The notes: a model not told the origin generated them from the letters alone. Shown: positions 7,539 through 16,979, numbered from the stretch's first letter. The stretch is DNA of 20,003 bases from JBBDRX01 sp040905245 (GCA_040905245.1 JBBDRX010000098.1:1-20003), one strand, 5' to 3'. A program made the numbers and translations.

Positions 7539-9302
7539 ATGGTGACCAATCAGGACGTTGCAGTGAGACTGCGGGAAATTTACAAACTTATGCAACTTGC
7601 CGGCATGAACCGGTTTCGGGCTATTGCGTTTGACCGGGCGGCCCGAACCATTGAGGCACTACCTGAACCGGTCTCTGACTATATAGAAGAGCGGAGCCTG
7701 ACCGATCTGAAAGGAATTGGCAAGTCGATTGCCGAAGACATCTATCACTATGCGGAGAACGGGCATATTCCAGTGTTGGACGAACTTCGTGAGACGGTGC
7801 CGGACGGCCTCATCGAATGGCTGGATATTTCCGGCCTGGGGCCAAAGAATATTGTCAAGATCCATAAAGAGCTTGGAATCGAAACGATGGCCGAACTGAA
7901 AGAAGCGTGTGAGGACGGCCGTGTTGCTTCTCTGCAAGGGTTGGGAGAGAAATCAGCAGAGAAAATTCTGCGGTCGATCTCCTGGCTGGAGCAGTTCGGC
8001 CAGCGGATCCTGTTGAGTGAAGCGATGTGGATTTCCGCACCATTTCGGGCTGTGCTTTCGAAACTAAATGGTGTCCAGCGAGTCGATGTGGCAGGGTCGC
8101 TGCGAAGAAAGCGGGAGACGATCGGGGATATTGACCTGTTGGTGGCCGCCGAAAAAGAGTTCGCGGAAGAAATCTTTGACCATTTTACAGGTCAGGAGCA
8201 GGTAACGGAAGTGCTCGGGAGGGGAGAGACCAAAAGCTCCGTTCGGACCGGGGGAGGCCGTCAGGTCGATCTGCGTATTGTCTCTCCGGAAGAGTATCCG
8301 GCTGCTCTGCTCTACTTTACAGGAAGCAAAGAGCACAATGTAGCGCTTCGTCAGCGCGCCCGATCCAGAAGCCTCACACTGAATGAGTATGGCCTTTTCC
8401 CGGTGAAAGACGACGGAGAGCCGGACCGTACCCGGCCGCTTGCGGTGAAAGGAGAGGAGGAGATCTATCAGAAGCTCGGGATGAATCCGGTTCCACCCGA
8501 ACTACGCGAGGGCTATGGAGAGGTGGAAGAGTTTGAAGAGGGTCCGGGGCCGGCACTGGTTACGGTCGATCAGATCCGCGGGGTCATTCATGCCCATTCG
8601 GTCTGGAGTGATGGCAAGCAGACGATCGAGGAGATGGCCAGAGCATGTATGGAGCGTGGGTATCACTATCTCGGCATCAGCGACCACTCCAAATCTGCCG
8701 CATATGCCGGTGGGCTTTCGGAAGATGAGGTGAAAAAACAGTGGGACGAGGTCGACACATTGAATGAAAAATTTCGGGACGAGGGTACGGAGTTTACCAT
8801 CTTCAAGGGAATGGAATCGGATATTCTCTCTGACGGATCGCTGGATTATCCGGAGGCTCTTCTGGAAGGGTTCGATTTTGTCATCGCCAGTGTTCATTCG
8901 GCGCTGGATATGTCCCGGGACCGAATGACACGCCGGTTTCGTAATGCAATTGAACATCCAGCCGTTCGTATTGTTGGCCACCCGACCGGGCGGCTGTTGT
9001 TGAGGCGCGAGGAGAGTGATCTGGAGATGGACGAATTGATTGAACTGGCAGCCGAGCACAATACCGCAATCGAAATCAACGCAAATCCGTGGCGACTGGA
9101 TCTGGACTGGCGGCATGGAGTCAAGGCCCGGGAAGCCGGCCTTCTGACCAGTATCAATCCCGATGCACATACAATCGATGGAATTGATGATATTCGGTTT
9201 GGAGTCGCTATTGCAAGAAAGGGCCGGTTCGAAACGAAACGGGTGGTGAATACACGATCAGCCGAAGAGTTTGCCTCGTGGATTTCGGGAACGACCAACT
9301 GA
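7539..9302 (+). CDS. polX: Bacterial family X DNA polymerase with PHP domain
   Basis: Bacterial PolX of 587 residues, a gap-filling DNA polymerase implicated in base excision and related repair, usually with a 3'-5' exonuclease or AP-endonuclease activity from its PHP domain. The N-terminal 8-kDa/helix-hairpin-helix region (1-150) has DNA-binding hairpins LTDLKGIGKSIAEDI, LDISGLGPKNIVKI and LQGLGEKSAEKI. The palm carries the metal-binding GDIDLLV (Asp197, Asp199) and QVDLRIV (Asp244). The PHP domain begins at HAHSVWSDGKQTI (His351, His353) and continues through GISDHSK, VIASVHSALDM, VGHPTGR, AIEINANPWR and SINPDAHTID. Length matches the family (about 570-590). The start at ATG 7539 has no strong ribosome binding site; GTG 7542 is an alternative. 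It is divergent from the thiamine receptor and appears monocistronic. Confidence 0.95.
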   Translation: MVTNQDVAVRLREIYKLMQLAGMNRFRAIAFDRAARTIEALPEPVSDYIEERSLTDLKGIGKSIAEDIYHYAENGHIPVLDELRETVPDGLIEWLDISGLGPKNIVKIHKELGIETMAELKEACEDGRVASLQGLGEKSAEKILRSISWLEQFGQRILLSEAMWISAPFRAVLSKLNGVQRVDVAGSLRRKRETIGDIDLLVAAEKEFAEEIFDHFTGQEQVTEVLGRGETKSSVRTGGGRQVDLRIVSPEEYPAALLYFTGSKEHNVALRQRARSRSLTLNEYGLFPVKDDGEPDRTRPLAVKGEEEIYQKLGMNPVPPELREGYGEVEEFEEGPGPALVTVDQIRGVIHAHSVWSDGKQTIEEMARACMERGYHYLGISDHSKSAAYAGGLSEDEVKKQWDEVDTLNEKFRDEGTEFTIFKGMESDILSDGSLDYPEALLEGFDFVIASVHSALDMSRDRMTRRFRNAIEHPAVRIVGHPTGRLLLRREESDLEMDELIELAAEHNTAIEINANPWRLDLDWRHGVKAREAGLLTSINPDAHTIDGIDDIRFGVAIARKGRFETKRVVNTRSAEEFASWISGTTN

Positions 9303-9327
9303 ATTGGACGTACAATAGATTGCGTGT

Positions 9328-9392
9328 CTTTCGTTACAGATATGGGATAAGGCAGCAGTGGAGAGTTGGAATGACAGGCTCTGTAACGAAGG
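9328..9392. repeat. Inverted repeat, 13-bp arms around a 39-base loop
   Basis: TTCGTTACAGA at 9330-9340 is the exact reverse complement of TCTGTAACGAA at 9380-9390. Adding a G·U and a C-G pair (9329/9391 and 9328/9392) gives 13-base arms. It lies between polX (ends 9302) and the CHRD gene. No run of T follows, so it is not a standard terminator. It could be an RNA stem, a regulator site pair or a relic of a small element. Nothing else recognisable lies in 9303-9498. Confidence 0.6.
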
Positions 9393-9498
9393 TTGTAGTA
9401 GAGGACCGATCATTAAATGATGGGTGAAGGGCCCGGAGTAGCAACAGAGAACAACGTAGCAAGTACCAATGTGCAATCAACGAACGGAAAGGTGCAAA

Positions 9499-9999
9499 AT
9501 GGTCAACAGACGACCCGAATATAGCAGACGGATGAGAGGAGACAGCGTGTGGGCAGAATCCATCCATTTATTGGTGGCTATTTTGGCATTAATTTCACTA
9601 ATAATACTGCCCGGAATTGTCCAGGCACAATCAGCTGAAATTATTCTGGCCGGATACAACCATGTACCTACGGTTCGTACATCTGCAACCGGTGTTGTGA
9701 CTGTAACCGTTGAAGCCGATACACTCATTGTTGAGGGGCAGTTTCGGGACTTGCGGGGGGTGTATCGTTCAGCCTCGATCCATTACGGGCCGCCGGACGA
9801 GTCGGGCAATCGCCTGTTTGGCCTCAACGTCGATCTGGATGAGGATCGGAAGGGAGGGATGTTTTCTGCAGAGAAGAACCGGTTTGGGCTCAGGCCGTCG
9901 CTTCGAGAGGCGCTGAAAGCTGGAAACCTCTACATATCGGTTGCTTCGAACCGGCATCAGCGTGGTGAAATTAGAGGCCAGATACCTGCTGTCCAATAG
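9499..9999 (+). CDS. Small exported CHRD-domain protein
   Basis: Protein of 166 residues consisting of a signal-anchor or signal peptide (hydrophobic residues about 23-41, likely cleavage after VQA at 43) and one CHRD domain (about 46-165). CHRD was named from animal chordin and occurs in many bacterial exported proteins of unknown role. The diagnostic positions are present: TSATGVVTVTVEADTL, a FRDLRGVYRSASIHYGPP block (the family's 'L.G....AHIH.G' region), then LREALKAGNLYISVASN and the terminal RGEIRGQI. I chose ATG 9499 because GGAAAGG (9486-9492) precedes it by six bases; upstream ATG 9469 and internal ATG 9532 are alternatives. No partner gene is adjacent in the same direction. Family good; function unknown. 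Confidence 0.85.
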   Translation: MVNRRPEYSRRMRGDSVWAESIHLLVAILALISLIILPGIVQAQSAEIILAGYNHVPTVRTSATGVVTVTVEADTLIVEGQFRDLRGVYRSASIHYGPPDESGNRLFGLNVDLDEDRKGGMFSAEKNRFGLRPSLREALKAGNLYISVASNRHQRGEIRGQIPAVQ

Positions 10000-10039
10000 G
10001 CACAGACCGGTTCAACCCGTTTTTTCTTATCATCCGTGA

Positions 10040-11002
10040 TCAGGTCGCATTTGTCCCGGCAGGAAGGTTGCTGATGGCTTCAAGAGCTGGTGTGGGGTCT
10101 CCCATGACATAGAAGTGGATACCGGGAGCTCCCTGTTCGAGTAATTCTTCGCACTGCCTGGCCGCCCACTGAATACCGATCTCTTTGACATGTTTCGGAT
10201 CCTCTGCTACCTGGCTGACCAGCTCATCGGGCAGGTTCAGATGAAAGTACTTCGGCAGGGTTGTCAGGTGTCGTTCACTTGCCAGTACTTTGATCCCGGG
10301 AATAATGGGCACGGTAATGTCTGCTGCCCGGCATTTTTCGACAAATTCGAAGTAGGCCGGGTTGTCGAAGAACATCTGGGAAACAATGTAGTCTCCGCCT
10401 GCCTCAACCTTCTCTTTCAGGCGCTGTATATCCCGGTCCAGATTAGGTGCTTCAAAATGTTTTTCCGGATATCCGGCAACTCCGACACAGAAGTCAGTGG
10501 GGTCGGCATTGGCAATCTGCTCCAGGTACTGTCCTTTGTTCATCCCCTGAATCTGGTTGACCAGATCGATAGCGAATTTATTAACAGTTCCATTGGCTCG
10601 CTGGTTGGCGGACGGGCCGGTAGCGTCTCCGCGTATGGCAAAGACATTGTCAATGCCCAGATAGTTAAGCTCAATTAATGCGTCCTCACTCTCCTCCTTG
10701 CTGAATCCTTCACAGATCAGATGGGGGACGGGGTCGACACCGAATCGGTGCAGGATGGCTGCACAGAGTCCGATGGTGCCGGGCCGCTTTCTGCGAATAT
10801 GTCGCTTGAGAGTACCATCTGGCAGCTCCTCTACGTAGGATTCTGCAGCATGATACGTGACATCAATGAATGGCGGGTTGGCAACTATCAGTTTTTCAAT
10901 GGCATCGAAAACCTGTTTGACAGATCCCCCCCGTTTGGGAGGAATAATTTCAAAGGAGATTAATGGGCCTGATGCTTTGTTGTAGTGATCGATTACTTTC
11001 AT
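10040..11002 (-). CDS. metF: 5,10-methylenetetrahydrofolate reductase
   Basis: Flavin (FAD) TIM-barrel enzyme of 320 residues that reduces 5,10-methylene-THF to 5-methyl-THF, the methyl donor for methionine synthase. Family landmarks are SFEIIPPK with the conserved Glu at residue 18, FIDVTYHAAES, PHLICEGFSKEE, the NVFAIRGDATG loop, FCVGVAGYPEKH, GGDYIVSQMFFDN and VPIIPGIKVL, ending in a GIHFYVMGDPTPALE segment. I start it at ATG 11002, which opens directly on the conserved domain; an upstream in-frame start at 11074 would add 24 residues of unconserved sequence reaching into the metH promoter region. It is divergent from metH with an 89-bp gap, so both steps of the methyl transfer are encoded back to back. 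Cytoplasmic. Confidence 0.95.
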   Translation of the reverse strand: MKVIDHYNKASGPLISFEIIPPKRGGSVKQVFDAIEKLIVANPPFIDVTYHAAESYVEELPDGTLKRHIRRKRPGTIGLCAAILHRFGVDPVPHLICEGFSKEESEDALIELNYLGIDNVFAIRGDATGPSANQRANGTVNKFAIDLVNQIQGMNKGQYLEQIANADPTDFCVGVAGYPEKHFEAPNLDRDIQRLKEKVEAGGDYIVSQMFFDNPAYFEFVEKCRAADITVPIIPGIKVLASERHLTTLPKYFHLNLPDELVSQVAEDPKHVKEIGIQWAARQCEELLEQGAPGIHFYVMGDPTPALEAISNLPAGTNAT

Positions 11003-11031
11003 ACTGCATTTTCTGACTCTTATCTCGTAAC

Positions 11032-11061
11032 TTGCAACTCTGTCTGAGTGTAGAACATAAT
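11032..11061 (+). promoter_or_regulatory. Candidate metH promoter in the metF-metH divergent region
   Basis: TTGCAA at 11032-11037 and CATAAT at 11056-11061 are spaced by 18 bases and would start transcription about 25 bases before the metH ATG. A TATTAT on the opposite strand overlaps the same spot and could serve metF. No SAM or cobalamin riboswitch pattern is recognisable in this 89-bp region. Confidence 0.3.
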
Positions 11062-11091
11062 AAAGTAAGGCCAATCGCCAGAAATTAAAAG

Positions 11092-14000
11092 ATGAAACTG
11101 AACCACCCTGTTAATACGCAGCTGAAACGTCGAATTCTGCTCCTGGATGGAGCCATGGGAACCATGATCCAGGCGTATCGCATGCAGGAAGAGGACTACC
11201 GCGGAGAGCAATTCCGGGATTTTGATCATGAGCTGAAAGGGAACAACGATTTGCTCTGCCTCACGCAACCGGAATCGATATGTTCCATTCATGAGGAGTT
11301 TCTGAAAGCCGGTTCGGATATCATTGAAACCAATACGTTCAATGCCAATCCGATTTCTCAGCAGGACTACCATTTGGGCGAGTTCTCCTATGAGATCAAC
11401 CTTGCGGCAGCAGAAGTGGCCCGGGAGGCGGCAGACAAATTTACGGCCGGGGATGAATCGAAGCCGAGGTTTGTGGCCGGTGCAATCGGCCCCACCAACA
11501 AGACGTTGTCTCTCTCTCCGGATGTGGAAGATCCCGGTTATCGCGCTGTGACGTTTGATGAACTGGTGGAGGCGTACACCGTTCAGATACGGGGTCTTGC
11601 AGATGGAGGAGTCGATCTTTTTCTGATTGAGACCATTTTTGATACACTCAACGCCAAAGCCGCCATCTATGCGATCCATCAGCATGCCCGGCAAACCGGG
11701 GTGGCTCGTCCGATTATGCTGTCCGGAACCATTGTGGATCAGAGCGGACGGACTCTTTCCGGCCAGACTACAGAAGCTTTCTGGGTCTCGGTCAGTCATG
11801 CGCGTCCGCTGCTCAGTATCGGATTGAACTGCTCTCTGGGGTCCGATCAGATGAGGCCGTATATCAGTGAGCTTTCACAACACGCGACCTGCTATACGAG
11901 TCTCTATCCCAATGCCGGGCTACCGGACGAACTGGGCGAATACAATGAGACGCCGGAGTTCATGGCTTCACAGCTCTCTGATTACGCGCGAGAGGGATTT
12001 GTGAATATTGTCGGCGGGTGTTGCGGCACGACACCCGAGCATATAGAAGCGATGGCTGCAGAGGCACTTCAGCATCCGCCCAGGGCCATTTCCATCGTAA
12101 AGCCGTGGTTGCGCCTCAGTGGCCTGGAGCCGCTGGTCATCCGGCCGGAGACCAATTTTGTGAACATTGGTGAACGAACCAATGTGACAGGTTCATCGGT
12201 GTTCCGTGACCTGATCAAGGAGGAGAAGTATGAGGAGGGATTGTCTGTAGCTCGCCAGCAGGTGGAAAATGGTGCGCAGATGGTGGATGTGAATATGGAT
12301 GAGGGTATGCTGGAATCGGAGGAGGTGATGGTTACTTTTCTGCGGTTGATGGCATCCGAACCGGACATTTCCAGGGTTCCGGTCATGCTGGACTCTTCTC
12401 GTTGGTCCGTTCTCAAAGCCGGACTCAAAAGCCTGCAGGGAAAAGGTGTCGTTAACTCGATTAGTCTCAAGGAGGGGGAAGAGGTCTTTCGGGAACAGGC
12501 ACGTACGATTCTTGATTTCGGGGCGGCTGTTATTGTTATGGCGTTTGACGAGGAAGGCCAGGCCGATACCTACGAGCGCCGAATCGAGATTTGTGAGCGG
12601 GCGTACCGGATTCTGGTCGATGAGGTGGGTTTTACGCCTCAGGATGTGATTTTTGATCCCAATATCCTGACGGTTGCGACCGGCATGGACGAACACAACA
12701 ACTATGCAGTCGACTTTATCAATGCGACTCGCTGGATCAAGGAGAACCTTCCACACACCAGCGTAAGCGGTGGGCTGAGCAATATCTCTTTCTCGTTTCG
12801 CGGGAATAATCGAGTGCGGGAGGCGATGCACTCGGCCTTTCTGTACCATGCCATCCGGGCCGGACTGGATATGGCGATTGTCAATGCCGGCCAGTTGGAG
12901 GTGTATGAAGAGATTGATCCGGAGCTTCTGGAGCGGATCGAGGATGTTCTGTTAAATCGCCGGGACGATGCGACAGAGCGGCTGCTTGAATTTGCCGAAT
13001 CGATCCGGGCAGATCAGGGTGAGGCCGAGGAGAAAAAACAGGCGGAGTGGCGGGAGAAACCGGTAGCCGAACGGATCAAGCACGCCCTGATCAAGGGGAT
13101 TGTGGATCATATCGTGGATGATGTGGAGGAGGCCAGGCAACAGTTTGAAGAGCCGATCGAAGTGATCGAGGGGCCGATGATGGATGGAATGGATGTGGTT
13201 GGAGATCTCTTTGGATCCGGGAAAATGTTTCTCCCGCAGGTGGTCAAGAGTGCCCGTGTGATGAAGAAGGGGGTGGCACATCTGATTCCCTATATAGAGG
13301 AGTCCAAACGACGCAGCGGCTCGGATAAACCAAAAGCGAAGGTCTTGCTTGCTACGGTCAAGGGGGATGTTCATGATATCGGGAAGAATATCGTAGCGGT
13401 TGTGCTGCGGTGTAACAACTACGATGTGATCGACCTGGGCGTGATGGTTCCGGCCGAAAAAATCCTGGCCGAAGCAAAGAAGGAGAACGTGGATGTGATT
13501 GGTTTGAGTGGCTTGATTACACCGTCTCTGGACGAGATGGTTCATGTAGCCTCCGAAATGGACCGCCAGGCGTTTCATCTGCCGCTGCTGATCGGTGGAG
13601 CGACCACGTCCCGCGTACATACAGCCGTGAAGATTGCGCCTACTTATCAACAACCGGTCATTCACGTGCTGGATGCGTCCAGAAGTGTGACGGTAGTCAG
13701 CAATCTACTGGCAGACAGTCGCAGAGAGACGTTTTTAAGTGACCTGGCGGAAGAGTACGAGAAAGTGAGGACTCAGCACGCCAGCAGACGTAGCCGAAAA
13801 AAGACTCTGTCACTGGAGCAGGCGAGAGAGAACAAACTGCAGATCGACTGGAGTCAGGAGCCGAAACTACCGGTTCAACCCGGTGTTCACCTGTTCGAAG
13901 ATTTCTCTCTGGAGACTCTCCGGGACTATATTGACTGGTCGCCGTTCTTTATCGCATGGGAGATGAAGGGGAAGTATCCGGCAATTTTTGACGATCCGGA

Positions 14001-14778
14001 GTCTGGTGTCGAGGCGAAAAAGCTTTTTGATGATGCAAATCAACTGCTCGACAAGATTATTGACGGGAAGCTGTTGAAAGCGAACGGTATTGTTGGCCTC
14101 TATCCGGCGAACAGTGTTGGTGACGATATCGAGGTCTATGCAGATGAGGATCGGGATCAGGTGGTCGCGCGGTTCCATACGATACGTCAGCAGACCAAAA
14201 AACGAAGGGGTGAGCCCAACCGGGCCCTGTCGGACTATATAGCGCCCAGGGAGAGTGGAGTTCCCGATTATCTGGGTGGGTTTGCCGTTACAGCTGGAAT
14301 TGGTGTGGATCAACTCGTTCAGAAGTTTGAAGCTGATCATGACGACTATAACGCTATTCTGGTGAAGGCTCTTGCCGATCGTTTGGCTGAAGCCTTTGCC
14401 GAATACCTCCATGAACGGGTTCGTAAAGAGTTTTGGGGATATGCACCGGAGGAGTCACTCGACAATGATGACATCATTCGGGAGAAGTATCTTGGAATTC
14501 GGCCGGCACCAGGGTATCCTGCTCAGCCGGACCATACGGAGAAACGGACGCTCTTCGACCTGATGGAGGTCGAAGAGAAGACCGGAATTACCCTGACGGA
14601 CCAGATGGCCATGTATCCGGCTTCATCGGTCAGCGGTCTCTATTTTGCCCATCCGGAATCAAAGTATTTCAGTACCGGCAAAATTGCCCGGGACCAGGTG
14701 GAAGAGTATGCCGGGCGGAAGGGTTTTTCCGTGGAAAAGATGGAGCGCTGGTTAAGCCCCATTTTGAACTATGACTGA
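11092..14778 (+). CDS. metH: Cobalamin-dependent methionine synthase
   Basis: Full-length MetH of 1228 residues; it moves the methyl group of 5-methyl-THF via cob(I)alamin to homocysteine. All four modules are present. The homocysteine domain (1-~325) has the zinc ligands Cys247 (GLNCSLG) and Cys310/Cys311 (GGCCGTTPEH), at the same positions as in E. coli MetH. The pterin domain (~345-620) opens with NFVNIGERTNVTGS. The B12 domains (~650-890) include the cap and the cobalt-ligand motif DVHDIGKN with His761. The AdoMet reactivation domain (~915-1228) holds RPAPGYPAQPDHTEK starting at Arg1137 and SSVSGLYFAHPES. The presence of the reactivation domain implies classical SAM/flavodoxin repair of oxidised cobalamin. 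ATG 11092 has little Shine-Dalgarno sequence. A histidine kinase gene begins 17 bp after the stop. Confidence 0.98.
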   Translation: MKLNHPVNTQLKRRILLLDGAMGTMIQAYRMQEEDYRGEQFRDFDHELKGNNDLLCLTQPESICSIHEEFLKAGSDIIETNTFNANPISQQDYHLGEFSYEINLAAAEVAREAADKFTAGDESKPRFVAGAIGPTNKTLSLSPDVEDPGYRAVTFDELVEAYTVQIRGLADGGVDLFLIETIFDTLNAKAAIYAIHQHARQTGVARPIMLSGTIVDQSGRTLSGQTTEAFWVSVSHARPLLSIGLNCSLGSDQMRPYISELSQHATCYTSLYPNAGLPDELGEYNETPEFMASQLSDYAREGFVNIVGGCCGTTPEHIEAMAAEALQHPPRAISIVKPWLRLSGLEPLVIRPETNFVNIGERTNVTGSSVFRDLIKEEKYEEGLSVARQQVENGAQMVDVNMDEGMLESEEVMVTFLRLMASEPDISRVPVMLDSSRWSVLKAGLKSLQGKGVVNSISLKEGEEVFREQARTILDFGAAVIVMAFDEEGQADTYERRIEICERAYRILVDEVGFTPQDVIFDPNILTVATGMDEHNNYAVDFINATRWIKENLPHTSVSGGLSNISFSFRGNNRVREAMHSAFLYHAIRAGLDMAIVNAGQLEVYEEIDPELLERIEDVLLNRRDDATERLLEFAESIRADQGEAEEKKQAEWREKPVAERIKHALIKGIVDHIVDDVEEARQQFEEPIEVIEGPMMDGMDVVGDLFGSGKMFLPQVVKSARVMKKGVAHLIPYIEESKRRSGSDKPKAKVLLATVKGDVHDIGKNIVAVVLRCNNYDVIDLGVMVPAEKILAEAKKENVDVIGLSGLITPSLDEMVHVASEMDRQAFHLPLLIGGATTSRVHTAVKIAPTYQQPVIHVLDASRSVTVVSNLLADSRRETFLSDLAEEYEKVRTQHASRRSRKKTLSLEQARENKLQIDWSQEPKLPVQPGVHLFEDFSLETLRDYIDWSPFFIAWEMKGKYPAIFDDPESGVEAKKLFDDANQLLDKIIDGKLLKANGIVGLYPANSVGDDIEVYADEDRDQVVARFHTIRQQTKKRRGEPNRALSDYIAPRESGVPDYLGGFAVTAGIGVDQLVQKFEADHDDYNAILVKALADRLAEAFAEYLHERVRKEFWGYAPEESLDNDDIIREKYLGIRPAPGYPAQPDHTEKRTLFDLMEVEEKTGITLTDQMAMYPASSVSGLYFAHPESKYFSTGKIARDQVEEYAGRKGFSVEKMERWLSPILNYD

Positions 14779-14795
14779 ATCGAGGATCATTTGCC

Positions 14796-16979
14796 ATGAT
14801 CTGGAGATCTATTGGCCTCGCATTAACAACGATTCTTCTTCTGTTGCCGATATTGGGGCTCTCGGTGGAGGTTGCTGCTCAGAGTATTGAAGAGTCGCTG
14901 GCACAGGAACAGACAGTTTCTGAACGGGAGAAGATCGATGAAATGATTCGGGAGGTCGATCGGATACAACAAGAGAGTCCTGGCCGGGATATTGGGTCCA
15001 TGGTCCGGGAAATTCTGCAGCGTTCTACATCGGAACAGTATCGGCCCGGTTATCTGGAAGGGCTGTTACTGTTCGGGGATCACTATCTGACAAGAGAGTT
15101 GCCGGACTCTGCACTGGTGCCGGTCCGGGAAGGCCTGAATGAGGCCGAAGAGATCCACTATCGAGTGGCCTTTTTACGTCAGGCCGGACTTGCCAATCGG
15201 ATGAAAGGGAATCTGCTTGCCGCTATTAACTACTTTCAGGAGTCGTTATCTCTGGCCCAGGAGGGTCGACCGGACAGGATAGAAGCCCGGCTTCTGTACG
15301 ATCTCTCCATAACTCATCGACAGCTTGGGAACCGCTCATCCACATTCGAGTTTTTGTATCAGGCATTACAGCGAACCGATCAGGTAGAAGATCTGTCTCT
15401 GCGGGCTGCTATCCTGCTGGATACTGCAGAACTGTTTCGGGAGCTGGAGAATCCGTCCGAAAGTTTCTGGTACCTGGATCAGGCACTACAGATTGCTGAG
15501 GAAACCGAAGACAGACAGCTCAGAATTGAGACACTGTTGAGTTATGGAATTACCTATCTGTCGGTTGGGGATCTGGATCAGTCCGACACCTATTTACAGG
15601 AGGTACATGGGCTGGCTTCAGAACAGTCAGAAGAGCTGGTTTATGCCGATTACTATCTGGGCAGGCTTCGTCTGGAACAGGGACAACCGGTCCAGGCCCG
15701 TCGTTATTTCTCCGAGGCCCTGGAGCATAGTGATCGACTGGATTTTACAGAAGGCCGGTTTTACGGTGCAATGGGTATTGGGGATCTGGAGCGGCGTGAG
15801 GAACATTTTTCGGAGGCGTCCGAGTGGTTTGGAATGGCCCTTGAAGCTGCGAGACAGATGCACGAGGCGTCGATGGTCGAACAGGCACTGGAGAGGAGTT
15901 ACCTTATCTGGCGTGAGCAGGGAGATTCGGATCGGGCGCTCCATTTTCTGGAAGCATTGAGAACCCATACGGATGAGGTCCAGACGCTGGAGTATGAACG
16001 TGCCCGTGCAGAATATGAAGCGCAATTCGAATCGCGTCGCCGGGAACAGGAAAACCGTCTGTTGAAGCTGAGACAGGCAGAGCAAGAGGCTCGGATTCAG
16101 TTGCAGCGTGGAATTGGTATTGTGGGGGTGGTTCTTCTGATTGTTTTGGGAGGGGTGAGTGTAATTCTCTACAATAATCTTCGGGTTCGGAAGCAGCTGA
16201 ATGAACAGTTGAGGGGTAAAAATCGGGATATCAGCGAAAAGAATGACCAGCTGGATCATCTGAATGGAGTCAAAGACCGGTTGTTTGCAGTAATTGCGCA
16301 CGATCTCCGGGGCCCTCTTCACTCTCTTCAGGGGCTTCTGACTCTGCTTCAACAGGGGAAATTATCAGGCGAGAAGCTTGCGGAGATGGTTCGGCGAGTC
16401 GAACAAAGTCTTCAGAATAATACTGCAACGATGGAAAATTTGTTGGTTTGGGCCCGTTCCCAGATGTCCGGAATCGAACTGGAGCGTGAGGAGTTCGATC
16501 CCGCTGATGTGGCAGACGAGGTTCTTGCAACGTTTCGACTTCGGGGAGAAGAGAAAGGAGTGACCATTCAATTACATTCGAAGGAGGTGAAAGGGGCCTT
16601 TTTTGGGGATCCGAATGTATTCCGACTGGTTCTTCGGAATCTGGTGTCGAATGCGGTCAAGTTCAGCCGGGAGGGAGATGAGGTACGTGTGGTCCTCTCA
16701 CTGGGAGATGGCGTACTGGCCGTTCAAGTGCAGGATGAAGGGATCGGCATTGAACCGGGTGTAGCAGAAAAAATGTTTGGAGAGGATCACTATACCCGAA
16801 AAGGAACTGGAAGCGAGAAGGGCAGCGGCCTGGGACTTCATTTATGTCGGGAGTTTCTGAACAAGCATGGGGGCGCTATCTGGTTTGATAGTGAACCGGG
16901 TGTGGGTACGACGTTTCATTTTTCCCTTCCTGAAGATGTAGATGCGGAAGAAGAGGAGGAGACTCATGCAGATTTATGA
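14796..16979 (+). CDS. TPR-repeat sensor histidine kinase, membrane-bound
   Basis: Protein of 727 residues. A signal peptide or first membrane segment (7-29) is followed by a long periplasmic TPR-like helical array (about 50-390; repeats such as LLAAINYFQESLSLAQEG and QARRYFSEALEHSD), a charged coiled coil (about 395-437) and a transmembrane helix (about 439-461). The cytoplasmic kinase has an H-box IAHDLRGPLHSL with phospho-acceptor His502, the N-box RNLVSNAVKFS with Asn619, a G1 box DEGIGIEPG and a G2 box GSGLGLHLCREF, so it should be active. No receiver domain or response-regulator gene is in the window, so its partner is unknown. It follows metH by 17 bp (GAGGA at 14782-14786 precedes the ATG), and its last 14 bases overlap the protease gene. 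The signal sensed is unknown; TPR arrays usually bind proteins or peptides. Confidence 0.93.
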   Translation: MIWRSIGLALTTILLLLPILGLSVEVAAQSIEESLAQEQTVSEREKIDEMIREVDRIQQESPGRDIGSMVREILQRSTSEQYRPGYLEGLLLFGDHYLTRELPDSALVPVREGLNEAEEIHYRVAFLRQAGLANRMKGNLLAAINYFQESLSLAQEGRPDRIEARLLYDLSITHRQLGNRSSTFEFLYQALQRTDQVEDLSLRAAILLDTAELFRELENPSESFWYLDQALQIAEETEDRQLRIETLLSYGITYLSVGDLDQSDTYLQEVHGLASEQSEELVYADYYLGRLRLEQGQPVQARRYFSEALEHSDRLDFTEGRFYGAMGIGDLERREEHFSEASEWFGMALEAARQMHEASMVEQALERSYLIWREQGDSDRALHFLEALRTHTDEVQTLEYERARAEYEAQFESRRREQENRLLKLRQAEQEARIQLQRGIGIVGVVLLIVLGGVSVILYNNLRVRKQLNEQLRGKNRDISEKNDQLDHLNGVKDRLFAVIAHDLRGPLHSLQGLLTLLQQGKLSGEKLAEMVRRVEQSLQNNTATMENLLVWARSQMSGIELEREEFDPADVADEVLATFRLRGEEKGVTIQLHSKEVKGAFFGDPNVFRLVLRNLVSNAVKFSREGDEVRVVLSLGDGVLAVQVQDEGIGIEPGVAEKMFGEDHYTRKGTGSEKGSGLGLHLCREFLNKHGGAIWFDSEPGVGTTFHFSLPEDVDAEEEEETHADL
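16954..16959 (+). promoter_or_regulatory. Ribosome binding site deciding the protease start
   Basis: AGGAGG six bases before ATG 16966, inside the 3' end of the kinase gene. It favours this start over an in-frame ATG at 16942, whose extra eight residues (charged, KKRRR) would come only from kinase coding sequence. Confidence 0.75.

Noticed and set aside
10000..10039. Possible terminator CGGTTCAACCCGTTTTTT after the CHRD gene.
   Set aside because: The T run is good but the stem is only about three base pairs, too weak to list as a feature.
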